From: Promethearchaeia archaeon | Lineage (GTDB): Archaea; Asgardarchaeota; Lokiarchaeia; Sigyniarchaeales; SOKP01 | NCBI GenBank assembly: GCA_029856045.1 | Contig: JAHQWG010000028.1 | Span: forward strand, 204,547 to 268,546 | Direction: 5' to 3' | DNA: 64,000 bases | Shown: positions 34,677 through 43,376 of the stretch, piece by piece | Layout: each line of letters begins with the position of its first letter | Position numbering within the stretch: the first letter of the stretch is position 1 | The notes under the pieces: generated by a model | What the model saw: the letters and a program-made list of their open reading frames with translations, nothing else | Told to the model about the DNA's origin: nothing | Database searches by the model: none | Translations under genes and position numbers: made by a program

Positions 34677-36530
34677 CTATGAAACCTTTGGAATTAATAC
34701 AATAAAGTTACTTCCTTTTGAATAATCTCCCTGAATTCTATCCTCTACCCAAATTTCTCCGTTATAACTTGTTATGATTTTTTTAACTAAGGACAATCCT
34801 AATCCCATACCTCTTCCCGTTATTCCTTCCTCAGTGGTTCTTCGAAAAATAACTTCTTTTCTATTATTTGGTATTCCTCTCCCGTTATCTATAAACTCAA
34901 GTTTAAGAAAATTATTTCTTTCTTTCTGTATTTCTGTAACTCTAATTAAAATTTCCACTATAGAATTATCATTATGTCTTATACAATTAATTAAGATATT
35001 TTCAAAAATATCTATCAATAATTCATTTGCTTGGACGTAGATCTGTTTAATGGTCGAATCCATTACCATATTAATTTTTCTTTCTTTGAAACCATTCTTT
35101 ACATTCTCTAGGGCATTTTTTAAAACATTAAAAATTTCCGTTAATTGGGTTTTTATATGTGTTTCTTCCAGTTTTGATAATTTTTGTACATTTAAAATTA
35201 ATTTTGCACCTCTTTTAACTTGATTTTTCATAATTCTCAATATTTCATCCATTTCTTTGAATTTTTCAGGATTTTTTATGTATAAGGAAAGTAATTCTCC
35301 AGAAGATGATATATTTTGAAGAATGTTATTCATGTCGTGAGTAAATAAATCTTTGTAAAAATTAACACGATTATAGGCTTCACGATATTTTTCTTCAGAT
35401 TTTTTTAAATTAAGCTCGATTTTTATACGTTCGGTAATATCCCTTGAGATTATTAACAATTTCCGATTTCCATCATCATCTCTAAACGTTATACCTTTAA
35501 TATCAAACCAAATCCATTGTCCATTTTTATGTCTTATCCTTCCTTCACGCCTAAATTCCCCAGTTATAAGTGCTTTCTTTATTAATCGGATTACTTGCCC
35601 GAGCTCATCTGGATGAATAAGCTTTCTTCCAAATTTTCCAATTAAATCTTCTTTTGAATAACCTATTAATTTTAAATGAGCAAATTCATTAATATATTCA
35701 ACTTCAATTTTATCATTAAAAACCCGAATTAAATCATTCGCATTTTCCGAAATAAGACGATATTTTTCTTCAGATTCTTTTAATTTTTGTTCTGCCTTCT
35801 TGCGCTCGGTAATGTCTCTTACAACAGATATTACTGTGGGTTCTCCACCAAATTCAAATAAATGGGAATTTATCTCAACAGGTAGCTTTTTACCAGTTTT
35901 GGTTACATTTACTAATTCAAAAAGAATATATTTTTCAGAAATAAGGTTCTTCATAAAATTAGGAGCAATTCCAAATTTTTTAGGTGTATCAATATCCCCA
36001 GGTGCTAAATTTAGAAATTCTTCTCTTGTATAGCCATATCTCTGACAAGCTATATCATTAACTTCGAAAAATCTACTAGGACGTCCATCTTTTGTTACTC
36101 TCCAAACAAAAACGGCATCACCACCACTGTTAAATAAAATTTTATATTTTTCTTCGGATTCTTTTAATTCCTTAGTCCTTTTTTTTACCTTTTGTTCTAA
36201 TATTTTTAGGTTTTCTTTGGATTCTCTTAATTTTAGTTCTTGTTCCTTTTTATCTGTAATGTTTTGAATTACACATTGTATATATGTTCCAGTATTTAAC
36301 TTAAGTAAAGAAGAATTTACTTTTACCCAAATCAAATTACCATTCTTTTTAAGAAGTTGAATTTCTAATGGTTTTAGAGAATTTCCTTTATCTATTTTTT
36401 CTTTTCTTTTCTTTAATAAAGGTATTGATTCTTGAAAGTATGCATTCATCGCTAGGTAATTTATACCAATCAAATCGCTTTTTTTATATCCAAACATCTC
36501 TGTTGTCGCGGAATTGCAATCCATAATCAC
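34677..36530 (-). CDS. PAS-domain sensor histidine kinase (soluble); N terminus likely extends to about 36641
   Basis: 617 residues from GTG: PAS (1-95), coiled coil (95-125), PAS (127-245, ends VVRDITERKKAEQKL), PAS (253-370, ends ISRDITERIKIELNL), a DHp-like segment with His398 (THDMNNILQNISSSGELL), and HATPase with N box NCIRHN (515-520), DNGRGI (548-553) and GRGMGLGLS (572-580). No membrane helix, so it senses an internal signal. The first PAS is cut by this start: coding continues upstream as YNHLFESSPDSIVLLNSQGV back to 36641, where only ATT is available before a stop. No response regulator or output partner is adjacent. Confidence 0.88.
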   Translation of the reverse strand: MIMDCNSATTEMFGYKKSDLIGINYLAMNAYFQESIPLLKKRKEKIDKGNSLKPLEIQLLKKNGNLIWVKVNSSLLKLNTGTYIQCVIQNITDKKEQELKLRESKENLKILEQKVKKRTKELKESEEKYKILFNSGGDAVFVWRVTKDGRPSRFFEVNDIACQRYGYTREEFLNLAPGDIDTPKKFGIAPNFMKNLISEKYILFELVNVTKTGKKLPVEINSHLFEFGGEPTVISVVRDITERKKAEQKLKESEEKYRLISENANDLIRVFNDKIEVEYINEFAHLKLIGYSKEDLIGKFGRKLIHPDELGQVIRLIKKALITGEFRREGRIRHKNGQWIWFDIKGITFRDDDGNRKLLIISRDITERIKIELNLKKSEEKYREAYNRVNFYKDLFTHDMNNILQNISSSGELLSLYIKNPEKFKEMDEILRIMKNQVKRGAKLILNVQKLSKLEETHIKTQLTEIFNVLKNALENVKNGFKERKINMVMDSTIKQIYVQANELLIDIFENILINCIRHNDNSIVEILIRVTEIQKERNNFLKLEFIDNGRGIPNNRKEVIFRRTTEEGITGRGMGLGLSLVKKIITSYNGEIWVEDRIQGDYSKGSNFIVLIPKVS

Positions 36531-36641
36531 TCCTTGTGAGTTTAAAAGAACTATGGAATCTGGAGAACTCTCAAATAAATGATTGTATTTTGCTTTTAAA
36601 TCGAGGAAATTCTCTCTAATTATATTTTTTTCTGTTTTAAT

Positions 36642-36951
36642 AAAATATCACTCTCATTTAAAAAAAGTTAAAATAAATATTAAATGGATATAATTTAGAC
36701 ATAATTGTATTTTTATCTATTTTAATAATATTCTCATAATTAAAAATACTATGCAAAATAATTCTTGTTCTGATATATGGGAAAAGTTTCTTTATTTTCG
36801 GGAAATATTTTTTTACATTTGGATTACATAATTTGAGGGATCTAATACTATTTTTCGTTAATCAAAAATAAATAGCTGATTAAATACATCGAATTAAATA
36901 AAAATTATATAATATTTTTCATAATTTTCAATAGAGATGTTTTTTTTCTCG
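36642..36951. other. Intergenic region between two minus-strand genes
   Basis: About 310 nt, very AT-rich, between the kinase N-terminal extension and the stop of the wHTH gene. It should hold the kinase promoter; an ATG at about 36657 opens only MRVIFY before a stop. No coding segment or repeat stands out. Confidence 0.35.
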
Positions 36952-37287
36952 TTAAGGCCATTCAACGTGCACAATAAATCGTTTAGCCGTCGCATGATAA
37001 TATTTTTCCTTGATTCCATATTTGTTGATTACAATACGGGGCTCAGCTACCAATTCTTTAACCCGCAAATCATCCAAATGACGTTTTATAGTACCCGGGT
37101 TCATTTTCAGTTCTTTCTTCAAGTCCATAATATTTTTTTCCCCACGCATTAAAAGTTTCAAGATAGCTTGCTTTTTCTTGTGAAAGAGCACTGAAACCAC
37201 TTCCGGATCTGAAATTTTGATTTCCGGGAGCAAAATTGCATTGAATTTCTCTGGAGAGAGTGAATTACTTTTTCTCATCAACCTCAC
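36952..37287 (-). CDS. ArsR-type winged-helix protein
   Basis: 111 residues. Core helix-turn-helix: SDPEVVSVLFHKKKQAILKLLMRGEKNIMDLKKELKMNPGTIKRHLDDLRVKELV, then a wing EPRIVINKYGIKEKYYHATAKRF. Its start overlaps the upstream membrane-protein gene by 23 nt (first ATG at 37287; a second ATG at 37278 would reduce the overlap), so the two are translated together. Likely autoregulates this pair; a candidate operator lies at 38291-38312 upstream of the operon. Confidence 0.82.
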   Translation of the reverse strand: MRLMRKSNSLSPEKFNAILLPEIKISDPEVVSVLFHKKKQAILKLLMRGEKNIMDLKKELKMNPGTIKRHLDDLRVKELVAEPRIVINKYGIKEKYYHATAKRFIVHVEWP

Positions 37288-38158
37288 TAGCTACATAAGT
37301 CAAAGAGTTATAAATACGAGTAGTAATTAAAGTTAATATTGGAAGCTCTAAGAAAAAGGTGATTATTGTCTCCGCAAAATAGAGTGTATAAGACCAATAT
37401 TTCCAAAGGACTGAATAATGGGGAATTATTAATAATAAGATATAGTAATTAATAATATCTATAAAGACCCAAGGCACAGTGAATATTAAGAAGAAGAATA
37501 AGAGAGAGATAAAAATACGTTTCCAATTGAGACTTAACAAACGCCAATTCTCAGAGAAAGCTTGTTTTATTCCGCCTTGTGCGGTTAAACTTGGATATAT
37601 TTGGATAAATAAAGTCATCCAAAAAAGATTGAAAATACATAGAGTAATATTTATTGTCGCATAGGAAAAAACATGGTAAGGTAAGGTTTCTGGTTCTATA
37701 ATTGGATGCCATAATATTGAACTTATGATTCCTCCATAAACTAAGGGTCCAAAATTAAGGAGGAAGAACAAAAGAATATATTGCCACCAATATCGACGAA
37801 AGTAGTGGAAAAGACTTTTAAATTTGGTGAATAGGTTACCACTCGACATAATATCATAAGATAAGCCAAAAGAGCATCCAAAAAATACAGAATATACTAT
37901 AATTCCGATTAAAGATCGGATACTCGCTATTATTGATAACCAAACTGGATTATAGGGAAGAGAATCGCCACCATTAAAAACTATCACAACATTCCATAAA
38001 TCCCATGGTTGCGGCTGAAATAAGAGAAAAATTATAACACTGATTATTTGAGCACTCAAAAACGGTTTGAAATTGGACTTATACAACTTCCAACTTAATT
38101 TAAGATCAACCAGCGCCTCGTGTGTATGACTCTGAACTTGTAACCTTTTCTTATTCAC
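37265..38158 (-). CDS. Multi-pass membrane protein of unknown function
   Basis: 297 residues with about six hydrophobic helices (near 30-50, 82-105, 125-150, 160-190, 215-240, 255-280) separated by short polar loops; many Trp/Tyr/Phe at helix ends. Family not recognised, although the layout resembles DUF4013-type proteins. Paired by overlap with a downstream wHTH gene. No transporter motif seen. Confidence 0.7.
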   Translation of the reverse strand: MNKKRLQVQSHTHEALVDLKLSWKLYKSNFKPFLSAQIISVIIFLLFQPQPWDLWNVVIVFNGGDSLPYNPVWLSIIASIRSLIGIIVYSVFFGCSFGLSYDIMSSGNLFTKFKSLFHYFRRYWWQYILLFFLLNFGPLVYGGIISSILWHPIIEPETLPYHVFSYATINITLCIFNLFWMTLFIQIYPSLTAQGGIKQAFSENWRLLSLNWKRIFISLLFFFLIFTVPWVFIDIINYYILLLIIPHYSVLWKYWSYTLYFAETIITFFLELPILTLITTRIYNSLTYVASEVDEKK

Positions 38159-38290
38159 CGGATTACATATCTCCTTCTTTATATTTATTTAATTCTTGGG
38201 AAATTACTTGTAGAATCTCTACTGGACAGAAATTTTTTATTTTGCTTTTTTTACAAAATGAAAACAGTAAGCGGAATATATAAATTTTAG

Positions 38291-38312
38291 CATTTGCAAA
38301 ATATGCAAAATG
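38291..38312 (-). promoter_or_regulatory. Candidate operator/promoter of the membrane protein-wHTH pair
   Basis: CATTTGCAAAATATGCAAAATG contains two TGCAAAA half-sites (imperfect palindrome) just upstream, in the minus direction, of a TATA-like element (AAAATTTATATATTC, 38274-38288). The start codon is at 38158, about 90 nt further on. The gap 38159-38468 holds nothing else recognisable. Binding by the operon's own wHTH protein is inference. Confidence 0.35.
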
Positions 38313-38468
38313 GAATTTTATTAAAAAAACTGTTTTCTAAAAATAATAAAAATGAAAAATTGAAAGAGTTTAAGGTAATACATCCTCTTTCTCTTCTAGA
38401 ATAGAACTAAATTTTCTAAACCCTAAGAATAACAAGAAATATGTAGTATTTTAAAAAAGATATTAAAT

Positions 38469-39659
38469 CTAAAGATAATCATTTTTGACTCGCGTAAATA
38501 TTGTGAGTATAATTATTAGAATTCCTATTATTATAAAAAACGCAAAAATGTTCCACATTACTATGATTCCAATAAAAGGATAAATAATTGCTTGGATAAG
38601 ACTTCCAAACATATTAATAGTGCTAAGAACAGTTGCCCGATTTTCAGATTCAACCTGACTATTAATTCCATTTATAAATAGTAAATATCTTGGATACCCA
38701 AATGCTACAATAATCAATATAACCACAATACCCAAAAATATATTGGTGGTTAAACCTAAAAAGATATACGAGAAACCAGTTATTAAATTAAACAAAATTA
38801 AAAGTTTGATTTTACTTTTAATCCGTTTTGAAAATTTTGGTATTAAATTAATAAAAATAGCATCAATAATATTCATCATAGAATTAATAAGACCAAAAAA
38901 TAAGATATGAACATTAATTTCTTGGAGATAAGGCTGATAAGTCCAAAATAAAAAAAATATTAACACATTTATGAATAATCTATCAAAACATAGAATTCTT
39001 AATATTTTATTTCTTTTAAGTTCTCTAAAACCATCCTTAATTATACTCAAATATCTTTCTGATTTATTATGATTTTTATATTTAGGTTCTTTGAATGTCA
39101 ATGACGCAATAAACGCTCCCATATAAACAAATGCTAAACACGTCATAGAAAATTGGTATGAAATAAACACTGCAATAATTGACCCAATTGGAGCAGAAAG
39201 GGTTAATGCAATCAAATTCATTGTTCGATTTCTTGCTAAAATTTTTGGTAGTTCATCTTCTTTTCCTAACTTTCTCAATGTATTATATAAAAAAGCTTCT
39301 TCGGTGCCTGACATTAATGCTAAACCTAGAGCCCAAAAAGTCTCTGCAAATATAAATAATAGAAAACTCGGAAAAATACTATATAAAATCGCTGCAAATG
39401 CTACCGAAAGTGCAGATAACGATAACGCAGGTTTTCTCCCAATATAATCCGCAATGGCTCCTGATGGAATTTCAAGAAGAAATACCATAAATGTAAAATA
39501 ACTTTGTAATAACATTATCTCAAAAAATGTAAGCTGCCCCCAAATAGTGAAATACGGAATAAATATACCCCTAACCGTATGTATACCTAAAATGAAATGG
39601 AAGATATACGATTTATAGATGTTTGATTTAAATTTTCTGTTATTTGCTTCTAATTGCAT
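38469..39659 (-). CDS. Major facilitator superfamily transporter
   Basis: 396 residues, 12 predicted membrane helices in two halves of six with a cytoplasmic middle loop (EPKYKNHNKSERYLSIIKDGFRELKRN). The A-like loop between helices 2 and 3 reads SGAIADYIGRKPAL, the MFS signature (G-x-x-AD-x-x-GRK). Closest in style to drug/multidrug or unknown-substrate MFS carriers; substrate cannot be inferred. It stands alone, with short gaps on both sides. Confidence 0.88.
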   Translation of the reverse strand: MQLEANNRKFKSNIYKSYIFHFILGIHTVRGIFIPYFTIWGQLTFFEIMLLQSYFTFMVFLLEIPSGAIADYIGRKPALSLSALSVAFAAILYSIFPSFLLFIFAETFWALGLALMSGTEEAFLYNTLRKLGKEDELPKILARNRTMNLIALTLSAPIGSIIAVFISYQFSMTCLAFVYMGAFIASLTFKEPKYKNHNKSERYLSIIKDGFRELKRNKILRILCFDRLFINVLIFFLFWTYQPYLQEINVHILFFGLINSMMNIIDAIFINLIPKFSKRIKSKIKLLILFNLITGFSYIFLGLTTNIFLGIVVILIIVAFGYPRYLLFINGINSQVESENRATVLSTINMFGSLIQAIIYPFIGIIVMWNIFAFFIIIGILIIILTIFTRVKNDYL

Positions 39660-39830
39660 GTTATTATGCTTTAATCATACTTAAAAAATTAATAAAATTT
39701 TTGATTTTTTTTTATAAGAAATCGTTGTTATGGATGCTTTTATGCAATCCACCCTATATCTAGTTCTTCAAGCTTTATTCTTGTTAGAATTCCATTCTCA
39801 TCAAAAAATTTCCTTCCAATTTTTCGTTAT

Positions 39831-40319
39831 TTACCATTCGATTTCATCTCCAATTTGTTTCAATGGCCAAATCCAGTAAGATTTTCGCTTTTTGACACCT
39901 TTTTCTTTTAATTCTTTAAACAATTTGATTTTTTGCTCTTCTATTAATCCATCAGGGTCAAATAAAATTTTTCCATCATTCATACAATCCAAAATTAGGT
40001 CAACTTTATTCTGAATTAGGTTTTTAAACTCAGTTTCCTTAACCCATATTGAATCTATACCAGAAAGAGACAATCCCATCAAATCTAATTTTACTTCAGT
40101 TAATTTTTTATGATCTTCAGGAATTTCATTATCAGAAAAAATTACGATTAAATCAATATCACTTAATTTTTCTTCTGAATGAATAGCTTTATTTCTTGCT
40201 AAAGAACCAAATAAAATTATTCCCTTTATTCTTTTTCCTGTTTGGAATAATTTATTAAAATATTCATTTAGTATTTTTAAAAAATATTCATCTTTAATAA
40301 ACGAAAGATTTATACCCAT
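39831..40319 (-). CDS. MNT-type nucleotidyltransferase (antitoxin of HEPN/MNT pair)
   Basis: 162 residues. Minimal nucleotidyltransferase motif: GSLARNKAIHSEEKLSDIDLIV (GS at 38-39, D54 and D56 as metal ligands), with a slightly longer spacer than usual, then a third acidic residue in DLILDCMNDG. The start overlaps the HEPN gene by 10 nt. In HepT/MntA pairs the MNT enzyme adds AMP to the HEPN toxin and neutralises it. Just downstream, frame-shifted coding-like sequence (IGRKFFDENGILTRIKLEEL, about 39735-39820) suggests that a C-terminal part may have been lost. Confidence 0.85.
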   Translation of the reverse strand: MGINLSFIKDEYFLKILNEYFNKLFQTGKRIKGIILFGSLARNKAIHSEEKLSDIDLIVIFSDNEIPEDHKKLTEVKLDLMGLSLSGIDSIWVKETEFKNLIQNKVDLILDCMNDGKILFDPDGLIEEQKIKLFKELKEKGVKKRKSYWIWPLKQIGDEIEW

Positions 40320-40831
40320 TTTTTTAACTCATCCATTAATTTTTCAAATTGCATTAATTCATCAATTTGTTTATCCGTTAATTTAAAAGATTCCTTTAGC
40401 AAAACCAAAAAAAAATTTATAATTATTCCAAGATATTTAAGAAATTTTTCAATGTCTTTGATAGTAGAATATATTTCCTCAGAGATTATTAATTCTCCAT
40501 TTTTAAATATTCCATATCTAGTCTTTGTGCCCTCTTCTTCAAAAAATTTAGAATAATTACAGATTTGTTTGAGTATTTCCCTTGTTTTTTCATCTATATT
40601 AATAGATTCTTCATTTTTGAGAACATCTTTTAATATAATAGATGGTGTATGCGTTTTAATACTTTTTATTCCCATTAAATTCAAAATTGATTTGTTTAAT
40701 TTCTCTACGGCAAATTGACACCTAAAAGCAATATCTGCAAAATCCTCCGTTTTAAGATCCTTTAAAACTCTATCTATATCATGTATAGCTGAAATAATCC
40801 ACTTTCTAGCTTGGGAAAAATTAGTTTCCAT
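40310..40831 (-). CDS. HEPN-domain protein (toxin-like partner of MNT)
   Basis: 173 residues, helical. The HEPN start is recognisable: ARKWIISAIHDIDRVLKDL then DIAFRCQFAVEKLNKSILNLMGI and KTHTPSIIL, matching the fold of archaeal HEPN proteins. The catalytic R-x(4-6)-H motif of RNase-type HEPN toxins is not seen anywhere, so RNase activity is doubtful. About 30 extra residues at the end form one more helix. Overlaps the MNT gene by 10 nt, the usual two-gene arrangement. Confidence 0.8.
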   Translation of the reverse strand: METNFSQARKWIISAIHDIDRVLKDLKTEDFADIAFRCQFAVEKLNKSILNLMGIKSIKTHTPSIILKDVLKNEESINIDEKTREILKQICNYSKFFEEEGTKTRYGIFKNGELIISEEIYSTIKDIEKFLKYLGIIINFFLVLLKESFKLTDKQIDELMQFEKLMDELKKWV

Positions 40832-41002
40832 TCCTTAATCATTATAAAAAAGATTAATTTCCTTATTAAATATTTGATATTACTAATTAAATTATTTAAT
40901 AAAAAAAATCGTTATTTCTTGTAATTAAATTAATTTTTCATGCAATACTAGACATAATTAACATAAAAAATATTCTTAAAATAAAATTAATCGAGAATTA
41001 TT

Positions 41003-41203
41003 ATGAAAGATCAAAAAGAAAAATTAAAAAAGTATTTACAATATTGGAACGACCATAATTCTTCACATTTGGAAAAATTAAATGTTCGAATTGAAATGGC
41101 AACTGAAATGGGTTTAAAAGAAGTGGCTGAAAAAATCAAAGAAGCGGTTGAATTTATGAATAAAGCAAATAAATCATTATTAGAAGCATTTAAAATGGTA
41201 TAA
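41003..41203 (+). CDS. Small helical DUF8180-like protein
   Basis: 66 residues, two predicted helices: KKYLQYWNDHNSSHLEKLNVRIEMATEMGL and EVAEKIKEAVEFMNKANKSLLEAF. The W-x-x-HN-x-x-H pattern near the start is shared with small archaeal proteins of this type that often accompany metal or cofactor genes, and could bind a metal. Single gene, just before a tRNA pair. Function unknown. Confidence 0.65.
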   Translation: MKDQKEKLKKYLQYWNDHNSSHLEKLNVRIEMATEMGLKEVAEKIKEAVEFMNKANKSLLEAFKMV

Positions 41204-41336
41204 TATTGTAAAAATATTTAGCATTAATGTCTATAGTATAAATAGTTTAAGATTCTTTAAGATAGAGATAAAATATTTATTAAGATTAAACAATTTATAA
41301 TAATTGCATTGGAATAGAAAAATATTAATAAAAACT

Positions 41337-41434
41337 GCCTCAGTTGCTTAGCCTGGTAGAGCGTTGCCTTGGTATCAAATCCGTAGGTTTAAACAGAAAG
41401 GCAAAGGTCGCGGGTCCGACTCCCGCCTGAGGCT
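41337..41434 (+). tRNA. tRNA-Thr (GGT) with a 24-nt intron
   Basis: Acceptor GCCTCAG/CTGAGGC (41337-41343 and 41427-41433), D stem GCTT/GAGC, anticodon stem TTGCC (41364-41368) with GGCAA (41400-41404), T stem GCGGG/CCCGC with loop TCCGACT. The anticodon loop reads TTGGTA then A, giving anticodon GGT (41371-41373). Twenty-four extra bases (41375-41398) sit at the canonical archaeal position between 37 and 38. The discriminator base T agrees with archaeal tRNA-Thr. CCA is not encoded. Confidence 0.9.
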
Positions 41435-41448
41435 CAATATTCGAAAAA

Positions 41449-41616
41449 GTCGGTGTGGCTAAGCTTGGTTACTAAAGCGCTAAAAAGCGTTAGCGCCAAC
41501 AAGCGCCAGACTCATAATCTCTTATGAAGAATTGGGTCAGAAAATAAGACATCTGGAGATCGGGGGCTCAAAAAAAAAAGCACTTCGCTTTTATTGAGTA
41601 GATCCCCCCACCGACA
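41449..41616 (+). tRNA. tRNA with anticodon CAT (elongator Met, or Ile2) holding about three introns
   Basis: Acceptor GTCGGTG (41449-41455) pairs with CACCGAC (41609-41615), discriminator A. Anticodon stem CCAGA/TCTGG with loop CTCATAA, anticodon CAT at 41513-41515. The gene is 168 nt, about 94 too long. Extra segments: about 30 nt in the D arm (near 41471-41501, hairpin CTAA..CGC/GCG..TTAG), 34 nt after position 37 (41517-41550, helix TCTTAT/ATAAGA), and about 30 nt inside the T loop (hairpin AAAAGC-ACTTC-GCTTTT). G1-C72 argues against initiator tRNA. Exact splice points of the D- and T-arm insertions are uncertain. Confidence 0.82.
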
Positions 41617-41694
41617 CTCTTTCTTTCTTTTAAATTAATTAATATTTTCGCCAACATAGATATCTTTTAATAATGTGGTATCAATTTTTTTGTT

Positions 41695-43257
41695 ATGTAT
41701 AAATTGAATAAATTAAACTTCTCTAAAACAATTTCCAGTTCCCAAATGGCTTCAGAGGATAATAATTCTGAATGGTTGGGTATTCCCAAGAATTTATTAA
41801 TGGAATGTGCAGGTTATTCATTCACTCAAAATATTATTGAATATTATAATTTGAAGCCATATCAACGAGTTATTATATTTTCTGGGCTTGGTAATAATGG
41901 TGGTGATAGTTTTGTAATTGCTCGTCATTTATCGAGTATGAAAATATATGTGGATTTAATTTTAATAGGATTACCTGAGAAAATAAGAACGGAGGAGTCG
42001 CGATTAAATTGGAATATAATTCAAAATCTAAAGTTAGCGATTCAAATCAGAATTATAAAGGATTCTTCAGAATTTAAAAATCTTCAAGAAGAGTTAAATA
42101 AAATCAAGTTTGAATTAATTATTGATGGACTGCTGGGAACTGGCATTAAAGGAAAAATAAGAGAACCAATATCATCTGCTATTGATTTAATTAATGAATT
42201 TCAATCTAAAGGCATTAAAATCACCTCTATTGATGTACCCTCTGGAATGAATCCTGATACTGGAACTATATTGGATAAAGTAATTAAAGCTGATTATGTG
42301 ATAACTTTCCATAAATTAAAAAATGGTTTAAAGGAAAATACTGAATATGCAAAAAAGGTGGAAGTATGTCCAATTGGAATACCACTTGAGGCAAACCTAT
42401 TCGTTGGTAGGGGTGACTTAATACCAACAATTAAAATTCACCCCGAATCTTCGCATAAAGGTGAAAATGGCAAAATATTAGTAATTGGAGGAAGTAAAGA
42501 TTATTCTGGGGCACCCGCATTAGCATCCCTGGCAGCAATTAAAATAGGGGTAGATTTAGTTAGAACATTTGTACCTGAATCAATCTCAGAAATTATAAAA
42601 AAATATTCACCTAATCTAATTGTAAACCATGGGAGTGGAGATTATATTTCTGTTGAACATTTGGCTTCTCTAAAAGAATTGATTGAATGGGCTGATGCAA
42701 TTTTAATCGGTCCAGGAATGGGAATTAATAATATTACTCAAGAAGCAACCTTAAAAATATTAGATATTTTATCTGAATTAAACAAACCTTGTGTTATTGA
42801 TGCTGATGCCTTGAAATTAATTAAAAATAATCTTAAATTAATACAACGTTCCAATATCATATTAACACCACATGAAGGAGAATTTAAGATAATGACTGGA
42901 GAATCTCTACCTCCAATGGAAAATTTTATTGAAAGATTAGAGAATGTCTCAAGAGTCGCAAAAAGATATGGAGCGACATTTTTAGTTAAAGGGAAATATG
43001 ATCTAATATCTAACGGTTTAGAGAGAAAAATTAATCAAACAGGATGTTCCCAAATGACCGTAGGTGGAACCGGTGATATCCTTGCAGGATTGTGTACCGC
43101 ATTTATGTCTGTGAAAAATAGCGCTTTCAACTCAGCATGTTCAGCGGCTTTTTTAAATGGATTAGCTGGAGAATTATGTTTAGAGGAAGTTGGAGATTTT
43201 TTCACAGCCTCCAACATGATAGATAAAATTCCAGCGACTCTAAAAAAAATATTATAA
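41695..43257 (+). CDS. nnr: Bifunctional NAD(P)H-hydrate epimerase / ADP-dependent NAD(P)H-hydrate dehydratase
   Basis: 520 residues. N-terminal YjeF_N (epimerase) domain: MECAGYSFTQNI, FSGLGNNGGDSFVIARHL and DGLLGTGIKGKIREP with the catalytic Asp, to about residue 240. C-terminal ribokinase-like dehydratase: HKGENGKILVIGGSKDYSGAPALASLAAIKIGVDLVR, ILTPHEGEFKIMTG and the ATP/ADP-site GGTGDILAGL (about 460-469). Repairs damaged NAD(P)HX in the cytoplasm. Both domains are complete. Follows the CAT-anticodon tRNA gene by 78 nt. Confidence 0.95.
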   Translation: MYKLNKLNFSKTISSSQMASEDNNSEWLGIPKNLLMECAGYSFTQNIIEYYNLKPYQRVIIFSGLGNNGGDSFVIARHLSSMKIYVDLILIGLPEKIRTEESRLNWNIIQNLKLAIQIRIIKDSSEFKNLQEELNKIKFELIIDGLLGTGIKGKIREPISSAIDLINEFQSKGIKITSIDVPSGMNPDTGTILDKVIKADYVITFHKLKNGLKENTEYAKKVEVCPIGIPLEANLFVGRGDLIPTIKIHPESSHKGENGKILVIGGSKDYSGAPALASLAAIKIGVDLVRTFVPESISEIIKKYSPNLIVNHGSGDYISVEHLASLKELIEWADAILIGPGMGINNITQEATLKILDILSELNKPCVIDADALKLIKNNLKLIQRSNIILTPHEGEFKIMTGESLPPMENFIERLENVSRVAKRYGATFLVKGKYDLISNGLERKINQTGCSQMTVGGTGDILAGLCTAFMSVKNSAFNSACSAAFLNGLAGELCLEEVGDFFTASNMIDKIPATLKKIL

Positions 43258-43376
43258 AAATCATTAAATCTCCAATCTATTTTACACATAAAATTTTATA
43301 TATTTTTAAATTATTATAATAAATAGTAAAGAATAAAAAAATAATCACTATAAGTATAATAAGGGTTAGGGTTATA

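Noticed and set aside
39666-39830. Frame-shifted coding-like sequence after the MNT gene as a separate gene
   Set aside because: Only about 28 codons without a start; more likely a lost C-terminal part of the MNT gene or chance.
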